NCBI RefSeq assembly: GCF_003386235.1 | Contig: NZ_QRDZ01000003.1 | Span: forward strand, 248,001 to 312,000 | Origin: Cohnella phaseoli | Lineage (GTDB): Bacteria; Bacillota; Bacilli; Paenibacillales; Paenibacillaceae | DNA length: 64,000 nucleotides | Direction: 5' to 3' | Translations under genes and position numbers: made by a program | The notes under the pieces: generated by a model | What the model was told of the DNA's origin: nothing | What the model saw: only the letters and a program-made list of their open reading frames with translations | The model's database searches: none | Shown here: positions 1-9,153 of the stretch, one piece after another | How the letters are laid out: every line of letters begins with the position of its first letter | How positions within the stretch are numbered: the stretch's first letter is position 1

Positions 1-31
1 GCGGCCCACCGCAGCGAGGAGGGCGAACCGT

Positions 32-1351
32 ATGGCGCTCCTTGATATCGGTCGTTATACGGATACGCTTCGCGATTTCGATCCGGTGCGGGTCAACGGC
101 AAAGTCATTCAAATTATCGGGTTGACGGTCGAGTCCGAAGGGCCGGATGCGAGCATCGGCGACGTTTGCTCGATCTATCCGATGAAAGGCGGCAAGCCCG
201 TGCTTGCCGAAGTCGTCGGTTTCCGCGATAATCGCGTTCTGTTGATGCCGCTCGGAGAACTGCATGCCATTGGCCCCGGCTGCGACGTTGTCGCTACGGG
301 CAGCCCGCTTACAGTGCAGGTTGGATCCGAGCTGCTCGGCAAAGTGCTGGACGGCCTCGGTCGGCCGCTTGACGGAACAAGGCTGTCCGTGCGTATGCCG
401 CACTATTCCACGCATAACGCACCCGGCAATCCGCTCAGCCGTCCGCGAGTGACGACGCCTCTTGGCGTCGGAGTTCGGGCGATCGACGGATTGCTGACGG
501 TCGGTCAGGGACAGCGGATCGGCATTTTTGCAGGCTCGGGCGTCGGAAAGAGTACGCTGCTTGGCATGATCGCTAGAAATACCTCCGCAGACGTTAACGT
601 TATTGCCTTGATCGGAGAACGCGGACGCGAGGTGCTGGAATTCGTCGAGAAGGATCTCGGCCCGGAAGGGCTGGCCCGCTCGGTCGTTATCGTCGCAACG
701 TCCGACCAGCCCGCGCTTATTCGAATGAAAGGCGCGCTGATCGCGACGACGATCGCCGAATATTTCCGCGACCGCGGCATGAACGTCATGCTGATGATGG
801 ATTCGGTCACTCGTTACGCGATGGCGCTGAGGGAAGTGGGGCTGGCCATCGGCGAGCCGCCGGCGACGCGAGGCTATACGCCTTCCGTGTTCGCAGCGCT
901 GCCCAAGCTGCTGGAGCGTGCGGGGACGGGGCCGACGGGTTCGATAACGGCTTTCTATACCGTGCTCGTAGATGGCGACGACATGAACGAGCCGATCGCG
1001 GACGCCGTGCGCGGCATTCTGGACGGGCATATCGTTCTGCACCGGAATTTGGCAAACAAGGGACATTTTCCGGCTATTGACGTGCTGTCGAGCGTCAGCC
1101 GCGTCATGAAGGACATCGTCAGCGAAGATCAGCAAGGCGCCGCCGAACAGCTTAAGAAACTGCTGGCCGTCTACCGGGATTCCGAGGATTTGATCAACAT
1201 CGGCGCTTATCAGCGCGGCTCCAACGCCGAGATCGACAAAGCAATCCAGTACTACGATCTGATCCGCAACTACACGCAGCAGAGAACGAACGAAAAAGTG
1301 ACGCTGCAGGAAGCGCAGGAGCGGCTCATAATCGATTTTTACAAGAGATGA
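32..1351 (+). CDS. fliI: Flagellum-specific ATPase FliI
   Basis: ATPase of the flagellar type III export apparatus; it sits at the cytoplasmic base of the export gate and prepares chaperone-substrate complexes for secretion. The 439-residue protein has the F1-ATPase beta-like layout: an N-terminal barrel, a Walker A loop GSGVGKST at residues 168-175, and a Walker B region near the LMMDSVTRY stretch (about 254-262). Length is normal for the family. A Shine-Dalgarno GAGGAGGG at 15-22 supports the ATG. It is followed 12 bases later by fliJ, as in Bacillus. The window opens just upstream, so fliH and earlier operon genes are not seen. Confidence 0.97.
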   Translation: MALLDIGRYTDTLRDFDPVRVNGKVIQIIGLTVESEGPDASIGDVCSIYPMKGGKPVLAEVVGFRDNRVLLMPLGELHAIGPGCDVVATGSPLTVQVGSELLGKVLDGLGRPLDGTRLSVRMPHYSTHNAPGNPLSRPRVTTPLGVGVRAIDGLLTVGQGQRIGIFAGSGVGKSTLLGMIARNTSADVNVIALIGERGREVLEFVEKDLGPEGLARSVVIVATSDQPALIRMKGALIATTIAEYFRDRGMNVMLMMDSVTRYAMALREVGLAIGEPPATRGYTPSVFAALPKLLERAGTGPTGSITAFYTVLVDGDDMNEPIADAVRGILDGHIVLHRNLANKGHFPAIDVLSSVSRVMKDIVSEDQQGAAEQLKKLLAVYRDSEDLINIGAYQRGSNAEIDKAIQYYDLIRNYTQQRTNEKVTLQEAQERLIIDFYKR

Positions 1352-1363
1352 GGATAAGCGACG

Positions 1364-1813
1364 ATGTCATTCCGATATCCTTTGCAGAAGATCGTAGATT
1401 TGAAGGGCAGCGAGAAATCGATGGCCGAATGGGAATACGCCGCTTCGCTCGGCAAGCTTAGATCCGAGGAGGAGCGGTTGAGAGAGCTCCATGAAGAACG
1501 CCGCGGTCTGGAGGATGAGCTGTTGGTTGCCGCCAAAAGGCCGACGCCTCTGACCGAGCTGATGGCAACCGAGCGATATATGCAGGTTGTCGATGCGAGA
1601 ATCCGCCGACAGAACGAAGGGGTTCGCGTCGCCGAAGACCAGGTGCGCAAGCGTCAAGGTCAGTTAACGGACAAAATGGTGGACGAAAAAGTATGGCTGA
1701 ACGCGCGCGACCGCGCATTGGAGCGCTTTAGGCGCGACCGCTTGGCCAAGGAACAAAACGAACTCGATGAAATCGCGATCGTAAGAGCTGCCTCCTCCTC
1801 CTCGCGAAGGTAA
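1364..1813 (+). CDS. fliJ: Flagellar export chaperone FliJ
   Basis: Small coiled-coil stalk protein of the flagellar export ATPase ring; in other bacteria FliJ links FliI to FlhA and recycles export chaperones. The 149-residue protein is almost wholly charged alpha helix (rich in E, R, K, L) with heptad-like spacing and no membrane segment. The opening MSFRYPLQKIVDLK is typical of Bacillales FliJ. Identification rests on this together with its place directly after fliI and before the MotE-like gene. Sequence conservation in the family is low, so synteny carries much of the weight. Confidence 0.92.
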   Translation: MSFRYPLQKIVDLKGSEKSMAEWEYAASLGKLRSEEERLRELHEERRGLEDELLVAAKRPTPLTELMATERYMQVVDARIRRQNEGVRVAEDQVRKRQGQLTDKMVDEKVWLNARDRALERFRRDRLAKEQNELDEIAIVRAASSSSRR

Positions 1814-1855
1814 TGGAGATCCGCGGCCGGATTGCAGGAGAAGGGAGGGAAATTC

Positions 1856-2767
1856 GTGGCGAGCGCGGATGTGGAAAAAAGCAGTTACAGCGGGTTCGAG
1901 CGATTTCTCTTTTTTATTACCCCGATTTTGTTTACGGCAGTGCTGCTGGGCGTATTGCTGCTGATGTTCAATGCGGACTGGCGCAATGCGGCGCTGGAGA
2001 TCGGCCATAAAATACCGGTGATCCGGTCGATTTTGCCGAATCCGGACAGCCCGCAGACTCCGGAAACGCAGACGGACGAAACATTATCAGTGAACAACGC
2101 CAAAGCGAAGTTAGACGAACTGAACGCGCTTCTTGCAGATCGGGAAACGGCGCTGAAGCAAGCGACGGCGCTTGGCGAAGAACAGAAGAAAAAGCTGGAC
2201 GAGCTGCAGCTTAAGCTGGACGAGCTGTCCAAGGCGGGAGAGGAACGCACGATTACGGGCGAAGCCTATCAGTCCCGTATTAAAGGACTTGCCAACATGT
2301 ATGGGAAAATGACTCCGAGCAAAGCGGCTCCGATTCTGGAAAGCATGACGCTGGAGGAGTCGGCTCTCGTACTGGGGGCGATGACGGAAGCCGAGCGCGG
2401 ACGCGTGATGCAGCGAATGACTCCGAAGCGGGCGGCCGACGTAACGGTGAAGCTAAAGGATTCCGAAACGGTGGACGATCGGGAGATCGCTGCGCTGCAG
2501 TCGCGAATCAAGGAGCTGGAAAGCCGTCCGGTGGACACGACCGCCGCACTGGATACGGCGGAATTGAATCGCACCTTCTCCAGCATGGATTCGAAGAAAG
2601 CGGCGGAGCTGCTGCTGCAGATGTCGAAGACAAGCCAGAGCAAAGCTTTGCGTATTCTGGATGCGCTTGATAATGAAGCGCGGGCCAAAGTGCTTAACGA
2701 ACTGTCCACGCTGGACAAGAAAGCCGCGGCTAGCTTGGTCAGCAAGCTGATGCCGGCAAACCCGTAA
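1856..2767 (+). CDS. MotE/YlxF-like flagellar-locus membrane protein (MgtE_N-like domain)
   Basis: Occupies the ylxF position between fliJ and fliK. I choose the GTG at 1856, giving 303 residues, because AAGGGAGG at 1841-1848 is correctly spaced; an in-frame TTG at 1832 lies upstream of that site. Order of parts: short cytoplasmic N-terminus, one membrane helix (about residues 16-36), a charged coiled coil (about 75-135), then two helical repeats resembling the MgtE N-terminal domain (MTPSKAAPILESM and MDSKKAAELLLQM). MotE-type proteins with this domain act in stator or motor function in other bacteria; an equivalent role here is inferred from family and position. Confidence 0.8.
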   Translation: MASADVEKSSYSGFERFLFFITPILFTAVLLGVLLLMFNADWRNAALEIGHKIPVIRSILPNPDSPQTPETQTDETLSVNNAKAKLDELNALLADRETALKQATALGEEQKKKLDELQLKLDELSKAGEERTITGEAYQSRIKGLANMYGKMTPSKAAPILESMTLEESALVLGAMTEAERGRVMQRMTPKRAADVTVKLKDSETVDDREIAALQSRIKELESRPVDTTAALDTAELNRTFSSMDSKKAAELLLQMSKTSQSKALRILDALDNEARAKVLNELSTLDKKAAASLVSKLMPANP

Positions 2768-2798
2768 CGATCGATTTGCGAAAGGAGGTGAGAACAAG

Positions 2799-4232
2799 AT
2801 GAACATGATGATTTCATCCGCGCCTTCCGCAGCGGGCAAAGCGTTGGCTTCGGCTACGGGAGCGGCTCAAGGTTCCTCCGAAGGCGGTAGCGGATTCGCA
2901 GGCGCCCTCGTGCAGGCGATTGACGGCGGCAACGCTTCGGCGACGACAAGCGAAGGCGGCGGCAGTCTGTCCCTTCCCGTTGGATTGGCAGGGCTCATCG
3001 GAACGGTCGGAGCATCGGGCGGCGAAAGCGAAACGCAGGATCTGCTGGCGATGCTATCGAATCTCGCGGAGCAACTGGAACAGCTCGATCAGACGGGCGC
3101 TGAGCTTACGCCTGATGCGCAGGAGCAGCTTGCGGCGATGTTAGCTGCGTTGCAAAGCTTGCTGGATCAGCTTCGCACAGCCCAGCCGACGGCGAATGCA
3201 GCGTTTGCGCAAACGTCCGACGCCGGACAGACCGTGGACGTTGCGTTGGATACGCAATTGTCCAAGCCGATCGTCCAATCGCTGCGCGATGTCGTGAAGC
3301 AGTTGACCGAAGCGATCGCATCCGCGAAGGAGGGCGAGGAGCAAGCTCCTGCAATCGGCGGGCGGATCCAAGCGGCTCTCGATACATTGACGGCGATTAC
3401 TTCGGCTTCCGCGGCCATCCGCGAAACGAAGACGGGAGAAGCTGAAAACGCCAAAGCTTCCGGCAAAGCGAATAACGCTTCAGCGGGAGAGACAGCCGGC
3501 GTTAAGGAAGCTCTCGCACAGACGTCCACGACCCAAGAAACGCGTCGACCTGCTCAGGCGCTTCGCGATCCGGTGTGGCGTTTCCAGATGTCCGCAGCTG
3601 CGGATGCTTCCGAAACGGGTGAGCAGACAGCAGCACCGGCAAGCGACGCCGCCGAACAGACGGGCTCGCAGGAATCCAAACCGATATGGACGCTGCTGCA
3701 GAACGACCGGTTGTCCAACGTGGACAGCGCCTCTGCCAAAGCGACAGCTCCGGTTCCGAATCCGGTTCCGGTTCAGCAATTCGCCGACCAGATTGGCAAA
3801 TACTTGGTCAAGCAATTCCAACTGACGCAAGGAAACGGAATATCCGAGGCGAAGCTGAAGCTGACTCCAGAGCATCTCGGGCAAGTGGACATTCGCATCG
3901 TCATGAACAACGGAGTGCTGACCGCACAGTTTATCGCGGACAGTCCGGCGGCAAGAGAAATGCTGGAAAACCAGATGGCGCAGCTCAGAGCTTCGCTAAG
4001 CGGACAGGGATTGCAGGTAGAACGGCTTGAGGTCGTTCAGCCGTCCTCGGCTTCCAGCGGCGCAACGTTTCAGAATCAGGAGCACCGCAATTCGAAATCC
4101 GGCAGAGACGGAAGCTCCGACGGACGGAGCGGCGGCGAAGGCGGCGAAGATGCCGTATTCGAAGCCGAATTGGAACGCAATTCTTCGTTGAAGGAGATCG
4201 GCTACGGAAGCTCGATTAACGTAACGGCATAG
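2799..4232 (+). CDS. fliK: Flagellar hook-length control protein FliK
   Basis: Secreted molecular ruler that sets hook length and triggers the substrate-specificity switch through FlhB. The 477-residue protein has a long, low-complexity Ala/Gln/Ser/Glu-rich N-terminal part and a compact C-terminal Flg_hook domain around residues 340-415, including LKLTPEHLGQVDIRIVMNNG and the SLSGQGLQVERLEV stretch. A Gly/Ser/Asp-rich tail follows, typical of FliK. A strong site AAGGAGGTGA precedes the ATG. The next gene, flgD, follows with a 26-base gap. Confidence 0.93.
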   Translation: MNMMISSAPSAAGKALASATGAAQGSSEGGSGFAGALVQAIDGGNASATTSEGGGSLSLPVGLAGLIGTVGASGGESETQDLLAMLSNLAEQLEQLDQTGAELTPDAQEQLAAMLAALQSLLDQLRTAQPTANAAFAQTSDAGQTVDVALDTQLSKPIVQSLRDVVKQLTEAIASAKEGEEQAPAIGGRIQAALDTLTAITSASAAIRETKTGEAENAKASGKANNASAGETAGVKEALAQTSTTQETRRPAQALRDPVWRFQMSAAADASETGEQTAAPASDAAEQTGSQESKPIWTLLQNDRLSNVDSASAKATAPVPNPVPVQQFADQIGKYLVKQFQLTQGNGISEAKLKLTPEHLGQVDIRIVMNNGVLTAQFIADSPAAREMLENQMAQLRASLSGQGLQVERLEVVQPSSASSGATFQNQEHRNSKSGRDGSSDGRSGGEGGEDAVFEAELERNSSLKEIGYGSSINVTA

Positions 4233-4258
4233 CGTTGGAGCAAGAGGAGGTGAGTGAT

Positions 4259-4762
4259 GTGGCTGACAGCGTCGGCGGCACTAAGAACATTTGGCCGTAT
4301 TATTCGGCCCAGAACGTACAGGCCGCCGCTAGAGAACCGGTCAAGCAGCTCGGCAAAGACGAGTTTCTGCAAATTCTGGTCACGCAGCTTCGTTACCAGG
4401 ACCCGATGCAGCCGATGCAGGATAAGGAATTCATCGCCCAGATGGCGCAGTTCTCTTCCTTGGAGCAAATGATGAACATGACCAAGGAAATTACAGCGCT
4501 GAAGCAATCGGCGGGAATGGCAACCGGACTCATCGGCAAGCAGATCGAATGGTATGCGGACAACGTCGAAGCTGGCGGAGAAAGCATCGTGCAGCGGGGC
4601 AAGGTCGATTCGATCATTTGGACAGGCGGCGTACAGTATGCGCAGGTTGGCGATCTGGCCGTTCCGATCGACAAAGTGATCTCAATCTCCGAGCCTGCCG
4701 CAGAGGACGACGGAGCCGGAGCCGGCGAAAGCCAGCAGCCGGAGGTGACGGAAGATGAATAA
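4259..4762 (+). CDS. flgD: Flagellar hook assembly (capping) protein FlgD
   Basis: Scaffold cap for polymerisation of hook subunits outside the cell. The N-terminal FlgD signature is clear: LGKDEFLQILVTQLRYQDP and the following DKEFIAQMAQFSSLEQM. The GTG at 4259 is chosen because GAGGAGGTG (4244-4252) lies six bases before it; a TTG at 4235 is in frame but upstream of that site. The resulting 167 residues match the short Bacillus-type FlgD, with a small beta-rich C-terminal part and an acidic tail. The stop overlaps the start of the next gene by eight bases, indicating translational coupling. Confidence 0.93.
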   Translation: MADSVGGTKNIWPYYSAQNVQAAAREPVKQLGKDEFLQILVTQLRYQDPMQPMQDKEFIAQMAQFSSLEQMMNMTKEITALKQSAGMATGLIGKQIEWYADNVEAGGESIVQRGKVDSIIWTGGVQYAQVGDLAVPIDKVISISEPAAEDDGAGAGESQQPEVTEDE

Positions 4763-5141
4763 CCCGATGCTCGTCGGTCATCTGACGACGGGACGTACGG
4801 GCCCGATTCAAGGCCATCGGCCGTCGGATCGGAACAGGCAGACAAATTCTGACGGAGTGTCTTTTCAGGAGCTGCTTAGCCAGCAGCAGTTGAAATTCAG
4901 CCATCATGCCGAGCAGCGCTTGCAGCAGAGGGGCATTCAATTGCAGCCGGACCAGCTCGAACGAATCGCGAGCGCCGTCGATCAGGCTGCCGCCAAAGGC
5001 GCCAAAGATTCGCTGGTGCTGTTCCAAGACATCGCGATGATCGTCAGCGTGCCGAATCGAACCGTCGTAACCGCAATGGACGGCCATTCGATGAAGGAGC
5101 ATATTTTCACGCAAATCGACAGCGCCGTTGTCGTCAGCTAA
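4755..5141 (+). CDS. Flagellar operon protein, TIGR02530 type
   Basis: A 128-residue soluble protein of the small family often named flagellar operon protein TIGR02530, found between flgD and flgE in many Firmicutes. The diagnostic block is FSHHAEQRLQQRGIQL followed by a helical segment and LVLFQDIAMIVSVPNRTVVTAMDG near the C-terminus. No signal peptide or membrane helix is visible. Its biochemical job is unknown as far as I know; position between the hook cap and the hook protein suggests a role in hook assembly or its regulation. Confidence 0.85.
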   Translation: MNNPMLVGHLTTGRTGPIQGHRPSDRNRQTNSDGVSFQELLSQQQLKFSHHAEQRLQQRGIQLQPDQLERIASAVDQAAAKGAKDSLVLFQDIAMIVSVPNRTVVTAMDGHSMKEHIFTQIDSAVVVS

Positions 5142-5229
5142 CGAACAACAGGGCCGGTCCTGCAAAGGAAGCCCGCAGCCGCGGACCGATTGAAGCGGCT
5201 TAATCCACCTTAATGGAGGTAGGCACTAC

Positions 5230-6054
5230 ATGTTGCGTTCAATGTATTCCGGCGTATCCGGAATGAGAGGGTTTCAAACGAAGCTTGACGTCATCGGCAA
5301 CAACATTGCCAACGTGAACACCGTTGGCTTCAAGGCGGGCCGAGTTATGTTCAAGGACATTCTGAGTCAGTCGATGTCGGGCGTCACCGCTTCGGCCGAA
5401 GGCGATCAGGGTGGTGTGAACGCCAAGCAAATCGGTCTCGGCGTCACGGTGGCCGCGATCGACACGCTGCACACACCGGGCAGCGCAATGACGACGGGCA
5501 AATCGACGGACTTGCGCATTGACGGAGACGGATTTTTCGCGGTCAGTCCGGGAGGAGACGGAGAGCAGGTATACTTGACTCGCGCCGGCAACTTTGATCT
5601 GGATGCGAACCGCCAGCTCGTCAACGCCGACGGCATGTTCGTATTGGATTCCGGCGGGGGCATCATCCAACTCGATGAAGAAGTGACGGCGTTCTCGATC
5701 TCCCAGACAGGTGAGATCATTTCCATCGGAGCGGACGGTTTGGCTGCGCCGACCGGAGTTTTTATCGCCGTTACGGTTGTAGCTAATCCGGGCGGTCTGG
5801 AGAAGGTCGGCGGAAACCTGTACCGCATGACGCCGAACGCGAATCCTGACGGAGAGCTGGAAGAATTAGGACAAGCTTCAGATCCCGAGACCGGCTCCGG
5901 AGCTATCGTCTCCGGCCAGCTTGAAATGTCCAACGTCGACTTGACGAACGAGTTTACGGAAATGATCGTCGCGCAGCGCGGTTTCCAATCGAACTCGAGA
6001 ATCATTACGACTTCGGACGAAATTCTCCAAGAGGTTGTTAACCTGAAACGGTAA
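5230..6054 (+). CDS. flgE: Flagellar hook protein FlgE (FlgG-like)
   Basis: Structural subunit of the flagellar hook, exported through the flagellar type III gate. The N-terminal rod/hook signature is NNIANVNTVGFKAGR (about residues 27-41), and the C-terminal D0 helix reads MIVAQRGFQSNSRIITTSDE. At 274 residues it is a short form like the Bacillus protein, which older annotations called FlgG. The start is supported by GGAGGT at 5215-5220. Place directly after flgD and before flbD argues for the hook rather than a distal rod protein, but the two families are hard to separate by sequence alone. Confidence 0.9.
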   Translation: MLRSMYSGVSGMRGFQTKLDVIGNNIANVNTVGFKAGRVMFKDILSQSMSGVTASAEGDQGGVNAKQIGLGVTVAAIDTLHTPGSAMTTGKSTDLRIDGDGFFAVSPGGDGEQVYLTRAGNFDLDANRQLVNADGMFVLDSGGGIIQLDEEVTAFSISQTGEIISIGADGLAAPTGVFIAVTVVANPGGLEKVGGNLYRMTPNANPDGELEELGQASDPETGSGAIVSGQLEMSNVDLTNEFTEMIVAQRGFQSNSRIITTSDEILQEVVNLKR

Positions 6055-6115
6055 TTGATTTCCTGCCGGGGAGGAGCCCAGGCTCTTCTCCCGGCGGTCT
6101 GGGGGAGGCCCAGCG

Positions 6116-6349
6116 ATGATTCAAGTCACGCGATTGAACGGCACGAAGTTTCACCTGAACGCTTTGTTGATCGAGACGGTGGAGGAAACGCCGGACACGA
6201 TCATTACGCTTACGACAGGAAGAAAATTTATTGTTATCGAAAATTCTTCGGATGTAATCCGGGCGATCCGGCATTACTTGCGCAGTATCGGCGTGTTGGC
6301 GGCGATTACGAATCCTGCAGACCCGCAATCGGAGGGAGCTACGTCATGA
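6116..6349 (+). CDS. flbD: FlbD/SwrD family flagellar protein
   Basis: A 77-residue protein of the FlbD family, called SwrD (formerly YlzI) in B. subtilis, where it supports swarming by raising flagellar motor power. The family opening MIQVTRLNGTKFHLNALLIE and the segment TPDTIITLTTGRKFIV are present. It lies between flgE and fliL exactly as in Bacillus. The stop overlaps the fliL start as ATGA, so the two are probably translationally coupled. The family relationship is secure; the motor-power role is carried over from B. subtilis. Confidence 0.88.
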   Translation: MIQVTRLNGTKFHLNALLIETVEETPDTIITLTTGRKFIVIENSSDVIRAIRHYLRSIGVLAAITNPADPQSEGATS

Positions 6350-6825
6350 GAAAATTGTTGCCATGGCTCGTTTCGCTATTATTGGCGATTACGTTGATTG
6401 TCGTTGTTGCGTTTATCTTCTGGAACAATCTGTTCGGGGACAAAAACAAGGATCCCGATCAGGCGGTCAAGGAAGCTACGGAGAGCGTGCAATTAGAGCC
6501 AATATCTGCGGATGAAATGGTCAAGGTCACATCCGAATTAATTGATATTAGCACCAACCTGGCAGATACGGACTACATAGTAAGAATCAGCTTGTCTTTC
6601 CAATTCGACAGCGAGAAGGCTAAAGAAGAGTTCGACAAGATCAAGGAGAATGAAATCAAGCCGATCATCAATCGCGCTCTATGGGTAATGACCCCGGAGG
6701 AGATGAGCGGAACGAAAGGCAAAGATCAGCTGGCCGCAGGACTGATCAACTCGATCAACTCCGTGATTACGGAAGGCAAGCTGCTTAAAGTCGGAATTAA
6801 AGGATTTGTCATGACTCCTATCTAA
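6346..6825 (+). CDS. fliL: Flagellar basal body-associated protein FliL
   Basis: Single-pass membrane protein that associates with the stator ring near the basal body. From the ATG at 6346 (overlapping the flbD stop), the 159-residue product has one membrane helix at about residues 6-27 and a mainly extracytoplasmic domain ending in a C-terminal strand like other FliL proteins (VGIKGFVMTPI). A reading frame extends upstream, but GGAGGGAG at 6331-6338 and the coupling to flbD fix this start. The following gene is fliM, the usual order. Confidence 0.92.
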   Translation: MRKLLPWLVSLLLAITLIVVVAFIFWNNLFGDKNKDPDQAVKEATESVQLEPISADEMVKVTSELIDISTNLADTDYIVRISLSFQFDSEKAKEEFDKIKENEIKPIINRALWVMTPEEMSGTKGKDQLAAGLINSINSVITEGKLLKVGIKGFVMTPI

Positions 6826-6905
6826 TATAGAAGAAGTCCGGAACATCAGTCAGGCCGGCGGTTCGAGCGATCGTTCCGCGGAGGCTCGAGAAAGGGGTGA
6901 GAGAT

Positions 6906-7907
6906 TTGGTAGATGTACTGTCGCAGAATGAGATAGACGCGTTGCTCGCGGCGCTGTCCTCTGGCGAAATGGATGCGGAAGAGCTCAAAAAGGAAGATAC
7001 GCAGAAAAAGGTTCGCGCTTACGACTTCAAACGCGCGACCCGCTTTTCTAAGGATCATATTCGCAGCTTGACCCGGATTCACGAAAATTTCGCAAGATAT
7101 TTAACGACTTATTTTTCCGCCCAGCTTCGAACGTTCGTCCAGATCAGCGTCGTTCAAGTCGAGCAGCTGCCTTACGACGAGTTTATCCGCTCCATCCCCA
7201 AGATGACGATTTTGAACATTTTCGAGGCGGAGCCGCTTGAAGGCCGCATGGTTCTGGAAGTACATCCCAACGTCGCTTTCGCGATGCTGGACAGGCTGCT
7301 GGGCGGAGGCGGAAGCGCCCCGAGCAAGATCGGCAGTCTGACGGAAATCGAAACGATCATTATGGAGAAAATATTCAGCCGCGCGCTCGATAGTCTTCAA
7401 GAAGCCTGGAAGACGATTATCGACACGCAGCCGCGTATGGAAGCGCTGGAGACGAACCCGCAGTTTATGCAGATCGTATCTCCGAACGAGACGATCGCTC
7501 TGATTTCGCTCAGCACGAAAATCGGAGAGACGACGGGGATGATCAACCTCTGTATTCCTCATGTCGTTATCGAACCGATTATGTCGAGGTTGTCCGTTCA
7601 TCACTGGTTTGTCTCGCAGAAGAAGACGCGCGCTCCCGAAGAGCAGCACATTCTGGAACAGCGGGTACAAAAAGCGAAGCTGCCGATTGTCGCCGAGCTG
7701 GGCTCCTCGCATATTTCCATCCAGGAGTTTCTCAATTTGGCGGCTGGAGACGTCATTACGCTGAACCGCCAAACGACGGAAGGTCTTGAAGTCAAGGTCG
7801 GGGATAATGTAAAGTTTATCGCGAGCCCTGGCACGCTGCGAGATAAAATGGCGATTCAAATTGATGAAATCGTCAGCGAAGGAGTAGATGAAATCAATGA
7901 CGAGTAA
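6906..7907 (+). CDS. fliM: Flagellar motor switch protein FliM
   Basis: C-ring component that binds phosphorylated CheY and controls rotor direction. The N-terminal CheY-binding peptide LSQNEIDALLAAL is at the very start, followed by the CheC-like middle domain and a C-terminal SpoA-type surface-antigen domain (ISIQEFLNLAAGDVITLNR). I choose TTG at 6906 (333 residues, MVDVLSQ...), since the GTG at 6897 lies inside the AAAGGGGTGAG ribosome-binding site. The C-terminus overlaps fliY by 20 bases. Length and motifs are normal. Confidence 0.95.
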   Translation: MVDVLSQNEIDALLAALSSGEMDAEELKKEDTQKKVRAYDFKRATRFSKDHIRSLTRIHENFARYLTTYFSAQLRTFVQISVVQVEQLPYDEFIRSIPKMTILNIFEAEPLEGRMVLEVHPNVAFAMLDRLLGGGGSAPSKIGSLTEIETIIMEKIFSRALDSLQEAWKTIIDTQPRMEALETNPQFMQIVSPNETIALISLSTKIGETTGMINLCIPHVVIEPIMSRLSVHHWFVSQKKTRAPEEQHILEQRVQKAKLPIVAELGSSHISIQEFLNLAAGDVITLNRQTTEGLEVKVGDNVKFIASPGTLRDKMAIQIDEIVSEGVDEINDE

Positions 7908-9132
7908 AGATTACTTATCCCAAGAGGAAATCGACGCGCTGCTTAACCAATCCTCCGGCGGAGGGAGCGATGCTCCGGCTGCTCCGGCTTCGGCCGACGT
8001 TGCGCCGTCGATTGACGAATACTTGACTCCGCTCGAGCAGGATGCTCTTGGCGAGATCGGAAACATCACGTTCGGAAGCGCGGCTACGGCGTTGTCGACG
8101 CTGCTCGGCAAGAAGGTAGACATTACGACGCCTACCGTCTCCGCCATTGCCAGAGATCGGTTCGAGGCCGAATTTCCGAAGCCGCACGTGGCGGTTCACG
8201 TCAGCTATGTCGACGGCTTCGAAGGGATCAATTCGCTCGTAATCAAGTCTCACGACGCGCAGGTGATCGCTGACTTGATGTTGGGCGGCGAAGGCAATGT
8301 AACGACCGAGGAATTAAATGAAATTCACATTAGCGCCGTCCAGGAAGCGATGAACCAGATGATGGGCTCGTCGGCGACTTCGATGTCGACGATCTTTAAC
8401 CGGATGGTCAATATTTCTCCTCCGGGCATCGATATTATGGATGTGAAGAACAACTCCGGCGTCAGCAATTTGCCGCAAGAGGAAGTATTCGCCAAAATTT
8501 CCTTTCGTTTGAAAATTGGCGATCTGATCGATTCCTCGATCATGCAGCTGCTCACGGTGCCATTCGCCAAAGAGCTGGTAAGCTCTTTGATGGGCACTGT
8601 ATCGGAGCCGGTTCCGCAGCCTGCGGTAGCGCCTCCGGCGGCACCGGCCCAACCGGCTGCGCACTCGGCGCCTGCGCCGACACCGCCGCCGCAGGCTCCT
8701 ACGCCACCGCCGATGCATCAAGCTCCGCCGATGGCTGCCGTGCCGCCCGGTTATGGAGCGCCGATGCCGAGCCACCCGCAGTCTCTGGGCGGAGGCGGCA
8801 TGAATCGGAACGTCAACGTCAATCCGGTTCAGTTCGCCAACTTCCAAGGCGGCGGATACGCGCAGGCGGACGAAACGAATCTTAATCTGCTGCTCGACAT
8901 TCCCTTAAAGGTTACGGTGGAGCTCGGGCGTACGAAGAAGCAGATTAAGGATATTTTGGAGCTGTCCCAGGGCTCGATTATCGAGCTGGACAAGCTGGCC
9001 GGCGAACCCGTCGACATCTTGGTTAACAACAAATTGATCGCCAAAGGCGAGGTCGTTGTCATTGACGAAAATTTCGGAGTACGCGTTACCGATATCGTCA
9101 GTCAATGGGACCGCGTCCAAAAAATCCAATAA
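7888..9132 (+). CDS. fliY: Flagellar motor switch phosphatase FliY
   Basis: C-ring protein of Gram-positive bacteria combining FliN function with CheY-P phosphatase activity. Parts in order: N-terminal CheY-binding peptide YLSQEEIDALLNQ, a CheC-like phosphatase domain with paired active-site motifs (ALGEIGNITFGSA near residue 52 and the second EAMNQMMGSSA), a Pro/Ala-rich linker (about residues 235-300), and a C-terminal FliN/SpoA domain (LLLDIPLKVTVELGRTKK). Two ATG codons (7888 and 7897) are possible starts and differ by three residues. The gene overlaps the end of fliM. Confidence 0.94.
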   Translation: MKSMTSKDYLSQEEIDALLNQSSGGGSDAPAAPASADVAPSIDEYLTPLEQDALGEIGNITFGSAATALSTLLGKKVDITTPTVSAIARDRFEAEFPKPHVAVHVSYVDGFEGINSLVIKSHDAQVIADLMLGGEGNVTTEELNEIHISAVQEAMNQMMGSSATSMSTIFNRMVNISPPGIDIMDVKNNSGVSNLPQEEVFAKISFRLKIGDLIDSSIMQLLTVPFAKELVSSLMGTVSEPVPQPAVAPPAAPAQPAAHSAPAPTPPPQAPTPPPMHQAPPMAAVPPGYGAPMPSHPQSLGGGGMNRNVNVNPVQFANFQGGGYAQADETNLNLLLDIPLKVTVELGRTKKQIKDILELSQGSIIELDKLAGEPVDILVNNKLIAKGEVVVIDENFGVRVTDIVSQWDRVQKIQ

Positions 9133-9153
9133 GCTAATCGGGAGGAAACAGAA